Assembly (NCBI GenBank): GCA_003481005.1
Contig: QUKC01000005.1
Location: 62,394 to 126,393, forward strand
DNA from: Firmicutes bacterium TM09-10
Lineage (GTDB): Bacteria; Bacillota; Clostridia; Lachnospirales; Lachnospiraceae
Direction of reading: 5' to 3'
Length of the DNA: 64,000 nt
Both the position numbers and the translations under genes were made by a program. The notes beneath the pieces were generated by a model that was given only the letters and a program-made list of their open reading frames with translations, ran no database searches and had not been told where the DNA came from. Shown piece by piece: positions 44,627-53,498 of this stretch. Each line of letters begins with the position of its first letter. Position 1 is the stretch's first letter.

Positions 44627-45304
44627 CTAAAACTTCGGATACTGCGCGTTCGTCCCCGCCCATTTGTGGAACGCAAAGGGTGTGATCCCCTCAATCTCCG
44701 GAATCATCGTCTCATGCGCAAAATATTTTGCAACCTCCAACGGTGCAATCTTCATCCCCGCTGCCTCGATCAGATGATGATTCTTTACGCACAAAAAACC
44801 ATCCTCATTCAAGGAACCGTGATCCGGCTCAAAGGGCAGATTTGCCTCCTTCGGAAAATTCACAAGCCTCCGGCTGCGGATTCCCACACTGTTGCCGACC
44901 CGGCACAAATTTCCGTTGATGTCCCGATATGTGATATCATCCTTCGGAATCGGCCACGGAGAACCGATATAATCATAATCCAGGAACTCATCCCGCCACA
45001 TCTCCGGATGCACGATAAACCCATCCGCATGCACCACCATAACAAAATCCGTATGGATATAATCTCCCAGCTCATAAAGCATCTTATAATTAAAACAGTC
45101 AATATTCGTCAGCTTCGAGGTATGTGCATACCGAATACCCTTCGGCAAAAAGAAAGGTTTCCGATGCGTGATCAGCACACAATCCCCAAAATCAATCTGA
45201 CGCATGCTGTACTGCATCGCCTTGATCGTCTGCCGCACATTGACACTCGTCATCGCCATCAGCGTCACATTCGAAAGCTGCAGCCTGCCGTCTTTCCACT
45301 CCAT
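44627..45304 (-). CDS. DUF5672 family protein (glycosyltransferase-like)
   Basis: A 225-residue protein. LSNVTLMAMTSVNVRQTIKA at the N-terminus, FVMVVHADGFIVHPEMWRDE and DYIGSPWPIP are the DUF5672 hallmark, with VNP/HADG in place of a DXD. C-terminal features include GFLCVKNHHLIE and FHKWAGTNAQYPKF. The family occurs in polysaccharide loci and is thought to have a GT-A-like fold; the reaction is not known. A leader of over 180 bases with two hairpins precedes its ATG. It follows structured repeat A. Confidence 0.75.
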   Translation of the reverse strand: MEWKDGRLQLSNVTLMAMTSVNVRQTIKAMQYSMRQIDFGDCVLITHRKPFFLPKGIRYAHTSKLTNIDCFNYKMLYELGDYIHTDFVMVVHADGFIVHPEMWRDEFLDYDYIGSPWPIPKDDITYRDINGNLCRVGNSVGIRSRRLVNFPKEANLPFEPDHGSLNEDGFLCVKNHHLIEAAGMKIAPLEVAKYFAHETMIPEIEGITPFAFHKWAGTNAQYPKF

Positions 45305-45408
45305 AATAAATCCTCATTTCATCTTAAACCGCTGCCTGCGCTCCAACTGCCGCACAGACCGCTCATTTTCTACTATCATACTGCATCCGCCATACCAATG
45401 CAAGCAGG

Positions 45409-45475
45409 TCGCAGTTTCCTTCGGAAACTGTGACTGCCCAGCCCCATTTTAAATTTTGCTGCGCAAAAGGGGCTG
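45409..45475. promoter_or_regulatory. Two hairpins in the leader of the DUF5672 gene
   Basis: CAGTTTCC/GGAAACTG (45412-45430) forms a perfect 8-bp stem with a three-base loop and outer GTC/GAC pairing. CAGCCCC/GGGGCTG (45439-45475) encloses TTTTGC/GCAAAA. The rest of 45305-45488 shows nothing. They may be attenuators, or a terminator with readthrough. Confidence 0.4.
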
Positions 45476-45488
45476 TGCACTCTTGATT

Positions 45489-45842
45489 CACTTTCTCACG
45501 CCCCTGAACAGCAAGTGTTCAGGGGCTGCTTGCACACAGGCAACAGCTCCAAAGGAGCGCCTTGCCGTCCTCCTGCCAGCTATGTTTCAGCAGCAAACTC
45601 AGCCCTTGACCTTGACCCTTTCCCTTCCGCCTTACACAGCCAGGTCAGCCGCCGCGCGCTTTTTGCGCCGGCGCTGCCGTTCCCGATCCGCCGTATGCAG
45701 ACCATAGAAAAGCGCCGGTACTTAGGAAGCGTCTTTTGCTTCCTTATGTACCCGCTGCGCTTTTCTTCTGAGCGAAAGCGCGTCTGCATGGCGGACGGGA
45801 ACGACAGCGCCCGGTGCAAAACAGCACAGCGGCTGACCGTCC
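45489..45842 (+). repeat. Structured repeat A: two small hairpins plus a 196-bp giant hairpin
   Basis: Three folded parts. First, CCCCTGAACA/TGTTCAGGGG at 45501-45525. Second, GCTCC-AAA-GGAGC inside GGCAA/TTGCC at 45539-45566. Third, a giant hairpin at 45643-45838 whose outer arms (about 57 bp) pair almost completely; its inner stem at 45706-45766 ends in GGAAGC-GTCTTTT-GCTTCC, followed by GC-GAAA-GC at 45772-45779. The outer arm ends 10 bases from the stop of the LIC_10190-like gene. Copy B at 47607-47960 is a near-identical direct repeat with compensating changes. Confidence 0.85.
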
Positions 45843-45848
45843 AGACCG

Positions 45849-47555
45849 TCACTTTGGCATAAACCCGTCCCGGATATCGCTTCCCCGTAACTTCGTCCTC
45901 TCAGCCATCATCCGATATGCCGTCGCCGGAAAAGCGTCATAACTGATATTCTCCTGCCCGCCTGCCGGATAATAAACTATCAGACCGCCTTCCATTTCAA
46001 ACGACTCCACCTCTACGCTGTCATAATCCTGCTGTACAACCCAAGCCGGGTCTGTCAGATGCTGCTTTCCCCAAACCAGATCAAACAACACATAATAATC
46101 CCAGTACATACTCAAACTGAAAAAGATCGCTGCGCAAAGAAAACCTGACGCAATCCGCACCGGCCCCATCTGCATCGGACGCAGCCATTCGCCAAATGCC
46201 ATTAACGGAAAAATCAACAGAAACGCAAGCCCGTACCGGATAAACGGAGCGAGGAAAAACCAGCCTGCAATGCCGCCTAAAACCGCTGCATACACAACGA
46301 CACGATCCCAGCATAACTTTTCTTTCCGGATTCGTTTCCACACAACCGACAACACTGCTGAAATCCCGGCAACCATATTGGCAATCAAAAGCATCATCTC
46401 ATAACGATCCTTTTCTCCCCACCAGACGGGAAACCATGCGCTCACAGGATCATTGATTTTCGTCACATCATACAGACAACGTCCCCAAACCTTGATCTGA
46501 TCCGAATCATTCTGAAGATAAGAAGCAGGAATTTTCCAGTCTACGGAAAACAGATCAATTGCTGCAAACGGATAAATCAGCCATCCGGAAATCAGCACAT
46601 TCCGCGCCAGCCACGGCGCAAGCACAACACAGCCACAAAGCAGATAGATTCCGATCTTTTTCCATTCTTTTGACCGAATCAGACAAACCGCCGGATACAG
46701 TGCAAGAATGACGAGCATTCCAGCTGAGAGCTTAAAAGTTGTCACACAGACAACCGCAACACAAAGCAGTGCATACAGATCTGTTTTTTCCCCGACTTTA
46801 CCCTCTTTTTCACAGGCAATCGACGTCCACAGCGTTACAATAAAAAATACCAGATACATCGTCCCGAAATCCGTTGCCGGAGACATAATCCGCTCTGACA
46901 CAACAATTGCATACAATAAAATTCCAACTCTGCATCCATCCGCCAGATGACTTTTATGCCGGGCAAAATTCTTCAGACCGTACAGCGCCCAGATACACAG
47001 AAATGCCTGCAAAAAGCCATTGGTTCCATGCAACGACTGCCCTACCAGCCATTTCATAGAAAAGGCAGCCGCATACGCAAGATATGCACTGTTATAAGCA
47101 AAATGCTGCTGCAGATTGCCAAGCCCTTTTACAAGCCCATACTCCTCATACCACCGAATCGCCTGAGCATGATAAATTCCGGTATCCGTATGCTGCAGCC
47201 CTCTGGATGCAAAATAAGCTGTCATCACTGCAAAAATCAGATAAAGAACACCTTCCCAGGAAAGACATATCTTCTTCACCCGGCTCCAAATCACCAGAAG
47301 CTCTTTCCTGCACCAGTACGCACATGCTGCTGCCGCCGCCAGCAAACTCAAATGAGCAGCCATAAAAACCTTACCGAAAATGCTGACCGTCTGGGCATAA
47401 ACAGTGATCGCCACGATCCCGGCAAGCTCAGTACCTGCCAGACCATAGACAATCTTCTTCCTGCCTGTCAACAAACCAATGCCTTTTAAAACACCAGCTC
47501 CGATGCAACTATTCACTATCCCAATATATCCCCATAAGATTAAGAGTTCTGCCAC
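45849..47555 (-). CDS. LIC_10190-like polytopic membrane protein (putative GT-C)
   Basis: A 568-residue protein with about a dozen membrane segments. GLQHTDTGIYHAQAIRWYEE, then LGNLQQHFAYNSAYLAYAAA, matches the LIC_10190-like pattern (an acidic loop followed by a glycine/NS-containing loop), which is thought to be a GT-C-like membrane glycosyltransferase. The GTG at 47555 has GGAGG six bases upstream. The gene is isolated between two 354-bp direct repeats (A and B), so it can be seen as a cassette. It ends FMPK just inside the giant hairpin of repeat A. Confidence 0.65.
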   Translation of the reverse strand: MAELLILWGYIGIVNSCIGAGVLKGIGLLTGRKKIVYGLAGTELAGIVAITVYAQTVSIFGKVFMAAHLSLLAAAAACAYWCRKELLVIWSRVKKICLSWEGVLYLIFAVMTAYFASRGLQHTDTGIYHAQAIRWYEEYGLVKGLGNLQQHFAYNSAYLAYAAAFSMKWLVGQSLHGTNGFLQAFLCIWALYGLKNFARHKSHLADGCRVGILLYAIVVSERIMSPATDFGTMYLVFFIVTLWTSIACEKEGKVGEKTDLYALLCVAVVCVTTFKLSAGMLVILALYPAVCLIRSKEWKKIGIYLLCGCVVLAPWLARNVLISGWLIYPFAAIDLFSVDWKIPASYLQNDSDQIKVWGRCLYDVTKINDPVSAWFPVWWGEKDRYEMMLLIANMVAGISAVLSVVWKRIRKEKLCWDRVVVYAAVLGGIAGWFFLAPFIRYGLAFLLIFPLMAFGEWLRPMQMGPVRIASGFLCAAIFFSLSMYWDYYVLFDLVWGKQHLTDPAWVVQQDYDSVEVESFEMEGGLIVYYPAGGQENISYDAFPATAYRMMAERTKLRGSDIRDGFMPK

Positions 47556-47606
47556 ACCGCACCTCCATAATCAAATCTCAACCGCCAGACAGCGCACTCC
47601 TAAATC

Positions 47607-47960
47607 ACTTTCTCACGTCCATGAACAGCCCGTGTTCATGGGCTGCTTGCACACAGTGCACACAGGCAACAGCTCCAAAGGAGCGCTTTGCCGTCCGCAG
47701 AACGCCACCAGCAAACTCAGCCCTTGACCTTGACCTTTTTCCTTCCGCCTTACACAGCCAGGTCAGCCGCCGCGCGCTTTTTGCGCCGGCGCTGCCGTTC
47801 CCGATCCGCCGTATGCAGACCATAGAAAAGCGCCGGTACTTAGGATGCGTCTTTTGCATCCTTATGTACCCGCTGCGCTTTTCTTCTGAGCGAAAGCGAG
47901 TCTGCATGGCGGACGGGAACGACAGCGTCAGGTGCAAAACAGCACGGCGGCTGACCGTCC
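47607..47960 (+). repeat. Structured repeat B: two small hairpins plus a 196-bp giant hairpin
   Basis: Same plan as repeat A and the same orientation. Hairpin 1 at 47618-47642 is CCATGAACA/TGTTCATGG, with a compensating C:G to A:T change relative to A. Hairpin 2 is at 47665-47692. The giant hairpin is at 47761-47956, whose terminal stem GGATGC-GTCTTTT-GCATCC (47843-47861) again carries a compensating pair swap relative to copy A. It ends seven bases from the stop codon of the second ABC flippase gene. No gene is present in 47556-47963. Confidence 0.85.
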
Positions 47961-47963
47961 GGT

Positions 47964-49724
47964 CTAGTGCTCCTCTGCCGCCAGCGTCGTCTCCACGATC
48001 TTTCCGTTATCCACCTTGTAAATCATATCGCACCCCGCGATCGTCCGCAGCCTGTGCGCAATGATCACCAGCGTCTTCTTTCCATGAAAGCTCTCAATTG
48101 CCTCCATAATCGCCGTTTCCGTATCGGTATCCAGTGCACTCGTTGCCTCATCAAATACCAAAATCTCCGGATTATGATACAGCGCCCTCGCAATACCAAG
48201 ACGCTGCCTCTGACCACCGGAAAGACGCACACCCCGCTCCCCGATCTCCATATCCAGCATACCCGGCAGCTCCTTTACAAAATCCTTCAACTGGGCTTCT
48301 TCCAGCACATGCCATACGCGCTCATCATCGATATTCTCTTTTGCCACACCGAACGCTATATTTTCGCGGATCGAATCATCCGTCAGATAAATGGTCTGCG
48401 GAATGTAACCGATATGAGACAGCCAGGATGGATAATTTTCAAAAATATTTCTTCCATCGCATAAAATCTCGCCGCCCTGTACCTGCAAAAGTCCCATTAA
48501 AATATCGATCGCGGTACTCTTTCCCGCACCGGAGGGTCCCATCACGCCCACCGATTTTCCAACGGGTACAAGCATCTGAGCATGATCCAGAATCACCTTG
48601 TCACTTTCGGGATAAGTATAGCTGACGTCCTCCATGCGAATCTCTTTTTTCAGCTCCATCGGAGGCGTATGGGGATCATAGTCTTTTTCATATTTTCCAT
48701 GCAGACGATAGGATGTGAAGTCTACATTTTCATAAACATAATTCACGCTTGGCTCATAGAACGCAATATTGCTCATATGCGTGTTGATCCGGTTTACCGA
48801 CGGCATCAAGCGCATCGCCGCTACTGCAAACGCGGAAATCTGCGGCACAAGCTCCGTCATGTCCGCGCTGTTTAAAATACAGATTGCAAGATATCCCAAA
48901 ATACCGCAGATACTCAGCGTCTCCAACAGCAGACGCGGCATGTTGTTAAGCACTGCATATTCTGTCGTCAGCTTCGCGTTCTCCTGAGAATATTTTCCGA
49001 AGCTCGATGCAAAATAATGCTCTTTATTTAAAATCTTTACATCCTTGATTCCGTAAATAGACTGCAGACGCCATTTTCCCATCTGACTCTGCAGCCGCTG
49101 GGAGGTCCGCCCCAGCCGGTTTAAGGTAGGCTTTAAAATTTTCAGAATTACAACCGTCGTTCCCCCCATGACTACAACAATAAAAATTGTCATCGTCGGG
49201 TTTGTTACAAGCAGCGTCACACACAGAACCGCCGAAACCATCAACTCCGTCGCAAGCTGAATATATTCCATCAGAGTTGTGAATACCTTCGGCACATCAC
49301 CGTCAATCGTACGGAAAATCGTAGGAATGTCCGCATTTAAATAGAATTCATAGGGACGGTTCAGATATTCCTCCAGCATGTAGCTGATCGTGTTGGACTG
49401 ATTCGTGTTGACAAAACGGGACTGTACATATGTCTGCAAAAGCAGATAACCGTTTTTGATAAAATAAACTGCAATGATCACACCGATCAAAAACAGCAGC
49501 CACTGATTCGGTGTATCAAAATGAATCCATCGTTCCAAAATCTGAATATACCACTTATTCAACAACTGATCCGGTGCCATTACCCCCTCAACCACCGGCA
49601 TGATCAGCCCGACACCGATCATTTCCATCAACGCACCGATAAAAATCATCACGCCGAGTCCCGCAACCTTCCGCTTCTGATCTTTATTCAAAATATGAAG
49701 CAGCTTTTGTAAAATCTGAACCAT
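47964..49724 (-). CDS. PglK-like ABC flippase, fused permease and ATPase (second copy)
   Basis: A protein of about 586 residues. Membrane domain to about residue 335; ATPase with Walker A GPSGAGKSTAIDIL, signature LSGGQRQRLGIARALYHN, Walker B LVFDEATSALD and IIAHRLRT. It is a paralogue of the transporter at 9424-11172, sharing GYIPQTIYLTDDSIRENIAF with few differences. It would flip a lipid-linked oligosaccharide across the membrane as a homodimer. GGAGG five bases before the ATG at 49724 fixes the start. Repeat B abuts its 3' end, so transcription to the next gene passes a large hairpin. Confidence 0.85.
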   Translation of the reverse strand: MVQILQKLLHILNKDQKRKVAGLGVMIFIGALMEMIGVGLIMPVVEGVMAPDQLLNKWYIQILERWIHFDTPNQWLLFLIGVIIAVYFIKNGYLLLQTYVQSRFVNTNQSNTISYMLEEYLNRPYEFYLNADIPTIFRTIDGDVPKVFTTLMEYIQLATELMVSAVLCVTLLVTNPTMTIFIVVVMGGTTVVILKILKPTLNRLGRTSQRLQSQMGKWRLQSIYGIKDVKILNKEHYFASSFGKYSQENAKLTTEYAVLNNMPRLLLETLSICGILGYLAICILNSADMTELVPQISAFAVAAMRLMPSVNRINTHMSNIAFYEPSVNYVYENVDFTSYRLHGKYEKDYDPHTPPMELKKEIRMEDVSYTYPESDKVILDHAQMLVPVGKSVGVMGPSGAGKSTAIDILMGLLQVQGGEILCDGRNIFENYPSWLSHIGYIPQTIYLTDDSIRENIAFGVAKENIDDERVWHVLEEAQLKDFVKELPGMLDMEIGERGVRLSGGQRQRLGIARALYHNPEILVFDEATSALDTDTETAIMEAIESFHGKKTLVIIAHRLRTIAGCDMIYKVDNGKIVETTLAAEEH

Positions 49725-49739
49725 CCTGACCTCCATTTT

Positions 49740-50660
49740 TCATGCGAACCGCTTTTTTCCAAACGCTTCCCGAACTTTGCGCTTTGCAACACCGATATAA
49801 AACACAAAATCATCCCGCCGCTTCTTCGCAGCCGCCTTCTCATACTCCTTCTTTGGAATCTCATAAGGCGCCAGCGACGCAAACGGCATCTTATATTTCA
49901 ACGCGATCTGAATAAACTTCTGCCGATATTTTTCTTCTGAAAGCAGGGAAAACTCCTGCATCACAAAGCCATACTCGAAAATATTTAACTTTCCGTCCGT
50001 CCGACAGCTCTCCGTCAGCTGATTCTCGCTGACCCCGATACTGACAAGAGGCTCCTTACTCACCACAAACCTCGAATTCCTCTGAAGCAGACGCATATAA
50101 AATTCCACATCAACAATCCACGTCAGCTTCTCCTCATACTCCGGCGCGCCCTTCCGGTAAATCGTCGCACTCGGCGCCCCAATATAATCCCCGATATAAA
50201 GATCCCGCCAATCCTCCGAGATCATCTTCAAATGCTCGTCGCTGATGGCCCGGTCAAACTCCTCTCCAACCCGGTTTCCGACACCATCCAACATCACCTG
50301 CCGACTCCCGCAAAACGCAAGATCCGCCTCCGGATGCTCCTCCAGCATCTCTACAAACCGCGCCAGACAATCCCGATCCGTGAACCAGTCATCGTGGTGC
50401 ATGATCTTGATATACTCACCAGAAGCATGCCGCACCGCCTCGTTCCAGTTCCCTGTTGCACCTTTGCGAACTGCATTCCGAACATAAACCATCCCCGGAA
50501 CCTCTGCCCTACGTACAACCTCCTCCACAGACCCGTCCGGAGAATCATCCGTCACAACCACCTCGTAATCCGTAAAAGACTGCACCTTTATCGACTCCAA
50601 AAGCCGCTCTACACCAACCGGATTCTTATACGCCGGCACACAAATCGAAACCTTCACCAT
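49740..50660 (-). CDS. GT2 glycosyltransferase
   Basis: A 306-residue protein. VSICVPAYKNPVGVERLLES starts the domain, VVTDDSPDGSVEEVV follows, and YIKIMHHDDWFTDRDCLARF supplies the DXD-like HHDDW motif seen in a subset of GT2 enzymes. The C-terminus is basic (AFGKKRFA). No membrane segment. It ends 15 bases before the flippase gene and starts after structured repeat C. It probably acts on the lipid-linked glycan exported by the adjacent ABC flippase. Confidence 0.85.
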   Translation of the reverse strand: MVKVSICVPAYKNPVGVERLLESIKVQSFTDYEVVVTDDSPDGSVEEVVRRAEVPGMVYVRNAVRKGATGNWNEAVRHASGEYIKIMHHDDWFTDRDCLARFVEMLEEHPEADLAFCGSRQVMLDGVGNRVGEEFDRAISDEHLKMISEDWRDLYIGDYIGAPSATIYRKGAPEYEEKLTWIVDVEFYMRLLQRNSRFVVSKEPLVSIGVSENQLTESCRTDGKLNIFEYGFVMQEFSLLSEEKYRQKFIQIALKYKMPFASLAPYEIPKKEYEKAAAKKRRDDFVFYIGVAKRKVREAFGKKRFA

Positions 50661-50702
50661 CCAAAACTCCTAACTGCTCCATCCAAACGCCCTACACCAC
50701 CA

Positions 50703-51037
50703 GGCAACAGCTCCGCAGGAGCGCTTTGCCGTCCTCTACACACCCCACAAATTCAGCCCTTGACCTTCCATCCGCCCGACACAGCGCCTCTTGTCCGCCC
50801 ATGCAGCAGTTTTGCGGACGTTCCCGGAGACTGCGTGCTGCGACCGGCACTTGGTCTGGATGCAGACAAGCGGACCGCCTCAAAACGCCGGTGCTTGGGC
50901 TGCGTACTATGCAGCCCTACGCACCCGCTGCGTTTTGAACCGAGCGAAAGCGAGTCCGCTGCTGCACCAGACCAAATGCCGGACACAGCACGCAGACCAG
51001 GGAACCGCCCGCAAAACTGCATGCGGGCGGACAAGAG
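50703..51037 (+). repeat. Structured repeat C: one small hairpin plus a 250-bp giant hairpin
   Basis: Hairpin 2 type GCTCC-GCA-GGAGC inside GGCAA/TTGCC is at 50703-50730. A giant hairpin at 50788-51037 has outer arms near 90 bp that pair almost throughout but differ in sequence from A and B. Its terminal stem is GGGCTGC-GTACTAT-GCAGCCC, then the CGAGCGAAAGCGAG mini-hairpin. It ends seven bases from the stop of the GT17-like gene. The whole gap 50661-51044 holds no gene. Confidence 0.8.
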
Positions 51038-51044
51038 CCCTCCC

Positions 51045-51923
51045 TCAACGACCCAGGATGCGGTCAAAAAAGGACTTCTTCTCCGGATACATCAAATACT
51101 GGTACTCCTCCAGATGCTCCCTCAAATACACCGGATAACTCTCATCCACCGGCACAATCTGAAAATCCGTACTCCGCCCCAGAATATCCTCATGATTCCG
51201 GATCTTCTTCTTCACCTTCGACAACGTTGCCCGATTATTATACTCCTGATGTGCCGCGCTCTTGATCTTGTATTTTACACGATCCTCCACAGACTCGTTC
51301 TTGCCGCCGCCCATATAGGAAAAATGCCAGCCGCCGTCCGCAACACGCACCATCAGCTCCTTTTGCTTACTGTCCCGCAGCTGCTCCGTCGTAAACCGTT
51401 TTAACATTCCATAATTACAGATCTTTGTTCCAAGCCATCTTCTGTCTTTTCCGGTAAAGCCCTCAAACTCACCCGTAATGGACAGCAGGCTTCCGGAGGT
51501 TTCTTCCATATTCAGATAACAGTAAAAATTCCGCTGCGCCAGCGCATAGATTTTGCTGCCGTCAAAATCTGCCAGAACCTTTTTTACTGCTTCCGGATTC
51601 GGGATTTCATCGACGTCGGAGAAAATAACGATATCATCGTCCTTTGCACCCTCCAACCCCCGCGCTACTGCACACTTCTGGTGGCTGTCACGCATAAAAG
51701 CACTCGTATCCATCGGCGTATCATCCACAACCTTGTGAATGATTTTGTCTTCAAACTCCCGGAACATTTCCCGGTTTTCCTGGAAATATAACGGCTTTTT
51801 CTCCCCGGAAAAGGTTACCGTCGCCTCGCTGATGACAAATTTGTCCACAACATCGTTTAAAACATGCATACGCAGCTTTAAAATATCGAGCTCGTTGAAA
51901 AACTGAAAACAATCGTATACCAT
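51045..51923 (-). CDS. GT17-like glycosyltransferase
   Basis: A 292-residue protein with the GT17 (MGAT3-like) layout: VYDCFQFFNELDILKLRMHV, VDKFVISEATVTFSGEKKP, then DIVIFSDVDEIPNPEAVK near residue 100 and YALAQRNFYCYLNM. The DVDEIP acidic motif is the hallmark of this family, whose best-known members add bisecting GlcNAc in animals. Bacterial members occur in capsule loci with unknown acceptors. The ATG at 51923 is 13 bases after the stop of the DUF6056-type gene. Repeat C lies directly 3' of the gene. Confidence 0.82.
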   Translation of the reverse strand: MVYDCFQFFNELDILKLRMHVLNDVVDKFVISEATVTFSGEKKPLYFQENREMFREFEDKIIHKVVDDTPMDTSAFMRDSHQKCAVARGLEGAKDDDIVIFSDVDEIPNPEAVKKVLADFDGSKIYALAQRNFYCYLNMEETSGSLLSITGEFEGFTGKDRRWLGTKICNYGMLKRFTTEQLRDSKQKELMVRVADGGWHFSYMGGGKNESVEDRVKYKIKSAAHQEYNNRATLSKVKKKIRNHEDILGRSTDFQIVPVDESYPVYLREHLEEYQYLMYPEKKSFFDRILGR

Positions 51924-51936
51924 AACTCTCTCTCCT

Positions 51937-53481
51937 TTATTCTTCCGGTTCGGACACGGTAATTCTGTCTTTTCCGTAATAATCCATCAGCGCCAGATTC
52001 AGCCAGTAGCCCCGGTCGCCCTCATTGGTCACATCGTCGATATATAACAGATACGGTTCCACGGAAAGGGGTGTGATCGTGATTTCCGGTTCCCCGTTTG
52101 TATACAATTCCAGACGCGCGTTGTTTTCCGCCGCATACTCCGCCGCCTCACCATTTAAAATAGAACGCACGGCAGAAACGGACGTATACGTATTTTTATC
52201 CGCCGCAAAGAGGAAAATCACACCCATCGCAATCAACGTCACGGCATAAAACACGCTCTTTGTTTCTTCCAGAAGCTCCAGCAGCCTGTAAAAAAATCCC
52301 GGCCGGGACTGCGAATGCTGTCCGGACTGCTTTCGCTGTCCTGGCTGCTTTAGCTGCCATGCCCAACCACATCCATTGAGCAAATTAAAGAACACCAGCA
52401 AATACAGCACCACGCGCATCACATTTTTGCAGCGATCGGGTCCCTCGCTGGACGTCGCATACAACGTCGGCGTGAACATCGCGCAGAAAACACAAAAGCT
52501 TAAAAAGACTGCATACAAGGGTTTCAAAAACTTTCCTTCTGCCTGCTTTGCCAGCCGGTAAATCGCAGGAATCAGCATTGCAAAGCCAACCAGCACCATC
52601 GGTGTCAGCCATTCCGTCACATACACAGTTCCCCAGTAAAAGGACATGACAATCGCTTTTACCGCCCCCATACTCTCCGCCGTATCTTCCCGAATCAAAT
52701 TGCCCGGTGCCAGCACGTTAAACGCAAAGCCAACCAGACTGCAGATAAGCGGAAGCAAAAACCAGAAACGATTTTTCTTTTTCCGGAAAAACTCCCATGC
52801 CGTCAGCAGTACGATCAGGATTACCGACTGTAAGCCGGTCAACAGGTTTGCCCCGCCTAACAGTGCGCACAGAACGGCAGAAAGGATCATCCAGAGGATT
52901 TTCTTTGATTTCTGTTCCGATGTTTCCAGGCAAAGCAGCGCAGACACTGCAAAGAACAGAACAGCCTCCATGAATACATAATGCAGCGAGCCGTTATACC
53001 AATACAGCGCAAGCACCGGCGAAACGAAGGTCTGAAAGGTCAGGAATAAAACAGTCAGCGTACAGATTCCACGCAGATAACGGTTTTCTTTTGCCCGGCT
53101 AATATACCGGCAAAGCACTGTATGCATCAGCACACAGATGCCGCCGCCGAGCATCCCTGCCATGAGAAAGGTTGTCAGGAAATACCATTTTTCCCCGAAA
53201 ACTCCGGGCATCAGGGTCATAAGGAAAATGGAGAACCAGGTTCCCTGCCACAGCTGCCAGGTTTCCTTTGTCACGGCAAGGGCTGTTTTGAGCACTTCCC
53301 CAAAGGAATGGGTCGCATTCCATACCCTATGCGTCTCAAGACCATAGGTAAAATCATCGCAGTTCGGGAACCCATAGCGGGACAAGTATAAAACCGGCAC
53401 CATGCTCGCGATAAAAACAACCAGTAGTATTCGAAAAAGCCATTTCTCAGGCTCTGTTTTCCATTGCTTCAAAATCTGCAC
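51937..53481 (-). CDS. DUF6056-type polytopic membrane protein
   Basis: About 514 residues from the GTG at 53481, which has GGAG eight bases upstream; the frame is open further up to 53679, over the end of the upstream gene. The family mark YLSRYGFPNCDDFTYGLETH follows the first membrane segment, about ten membrane segments fill the middle, and a soluble tail (ARLELYTNGEPEITITPLSV) ends it. A Lys/Gln/Gly-rich loop with short repeats (QPGQRKQSGQHSQS) lies near residue 395. A GT-C-like activity is possible but unproven. It is the complete reference for the partial copy at 1-609 and the remnant at 3.7-4.0 kb. Confidence 0.75.
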   Translation of the reverse strand: MQILKQWKTEPEKWLFRILLVVFIASMVPVLYLSRYGFPNCDDFTYGLETHRVWNATHSFGEVLKTALAVTKETWQLWQGTWFSIFLMTLMPGVFGEKWYFLTTFLMAGMLGGGICVLMHTVLCRYISRAKENRYLRGICTLTVLFLTFQTFVSPVLALYWYNGSLHYVFMEAVLFFAVSALLCLETSEQKSKKILWMILSAVLCALLGGANLLTGLQSVILIVLLTAWEFFRKKKNRFWFLLPLICSLVGFAFNVLAPGNLIREDTAESMGAVKAIVMSFYWGTVYVTEWLTPMVLVGFAMLIPAIYRLAKQAEGKFLKPLYAVFLSFCVFCAMFTPTLYATSSEGPDRCKNVMRVVLYLLVFFNLLNGCGWAWQLKQPGQRKQSGQHSQSRPGFFYRLLELLEETKSVFYAVTLIAMGVIFLFAADKNTYTSVSAVRSILNGEAAEYAAENNARLELYTNGEPEITITPLSVEPYLLYIDDVTNEGDRGYWLNLALMDYYGKDRITVSEPEE

Positions 53482-53498
53482 GCCAAGCTCTCCTTTTC

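Noticed and set aside
45643..51037. Giant hairpins as group II intron or retron RNA
   Set aside because: The GAAA mini-hairpin recalls intron domain V or retron stems, but no reverse transcriptase, no domain V consensus and no msr/msd layout is present in the window.
50753..51138. Long open frames on both strands across giant hairpin C, and similar ones across A and B
   Set aside because: G+C-rich inverted repeats remain open by chance on both strands; the translations are Arg/Ala/Pro-rich and share no protein motif.
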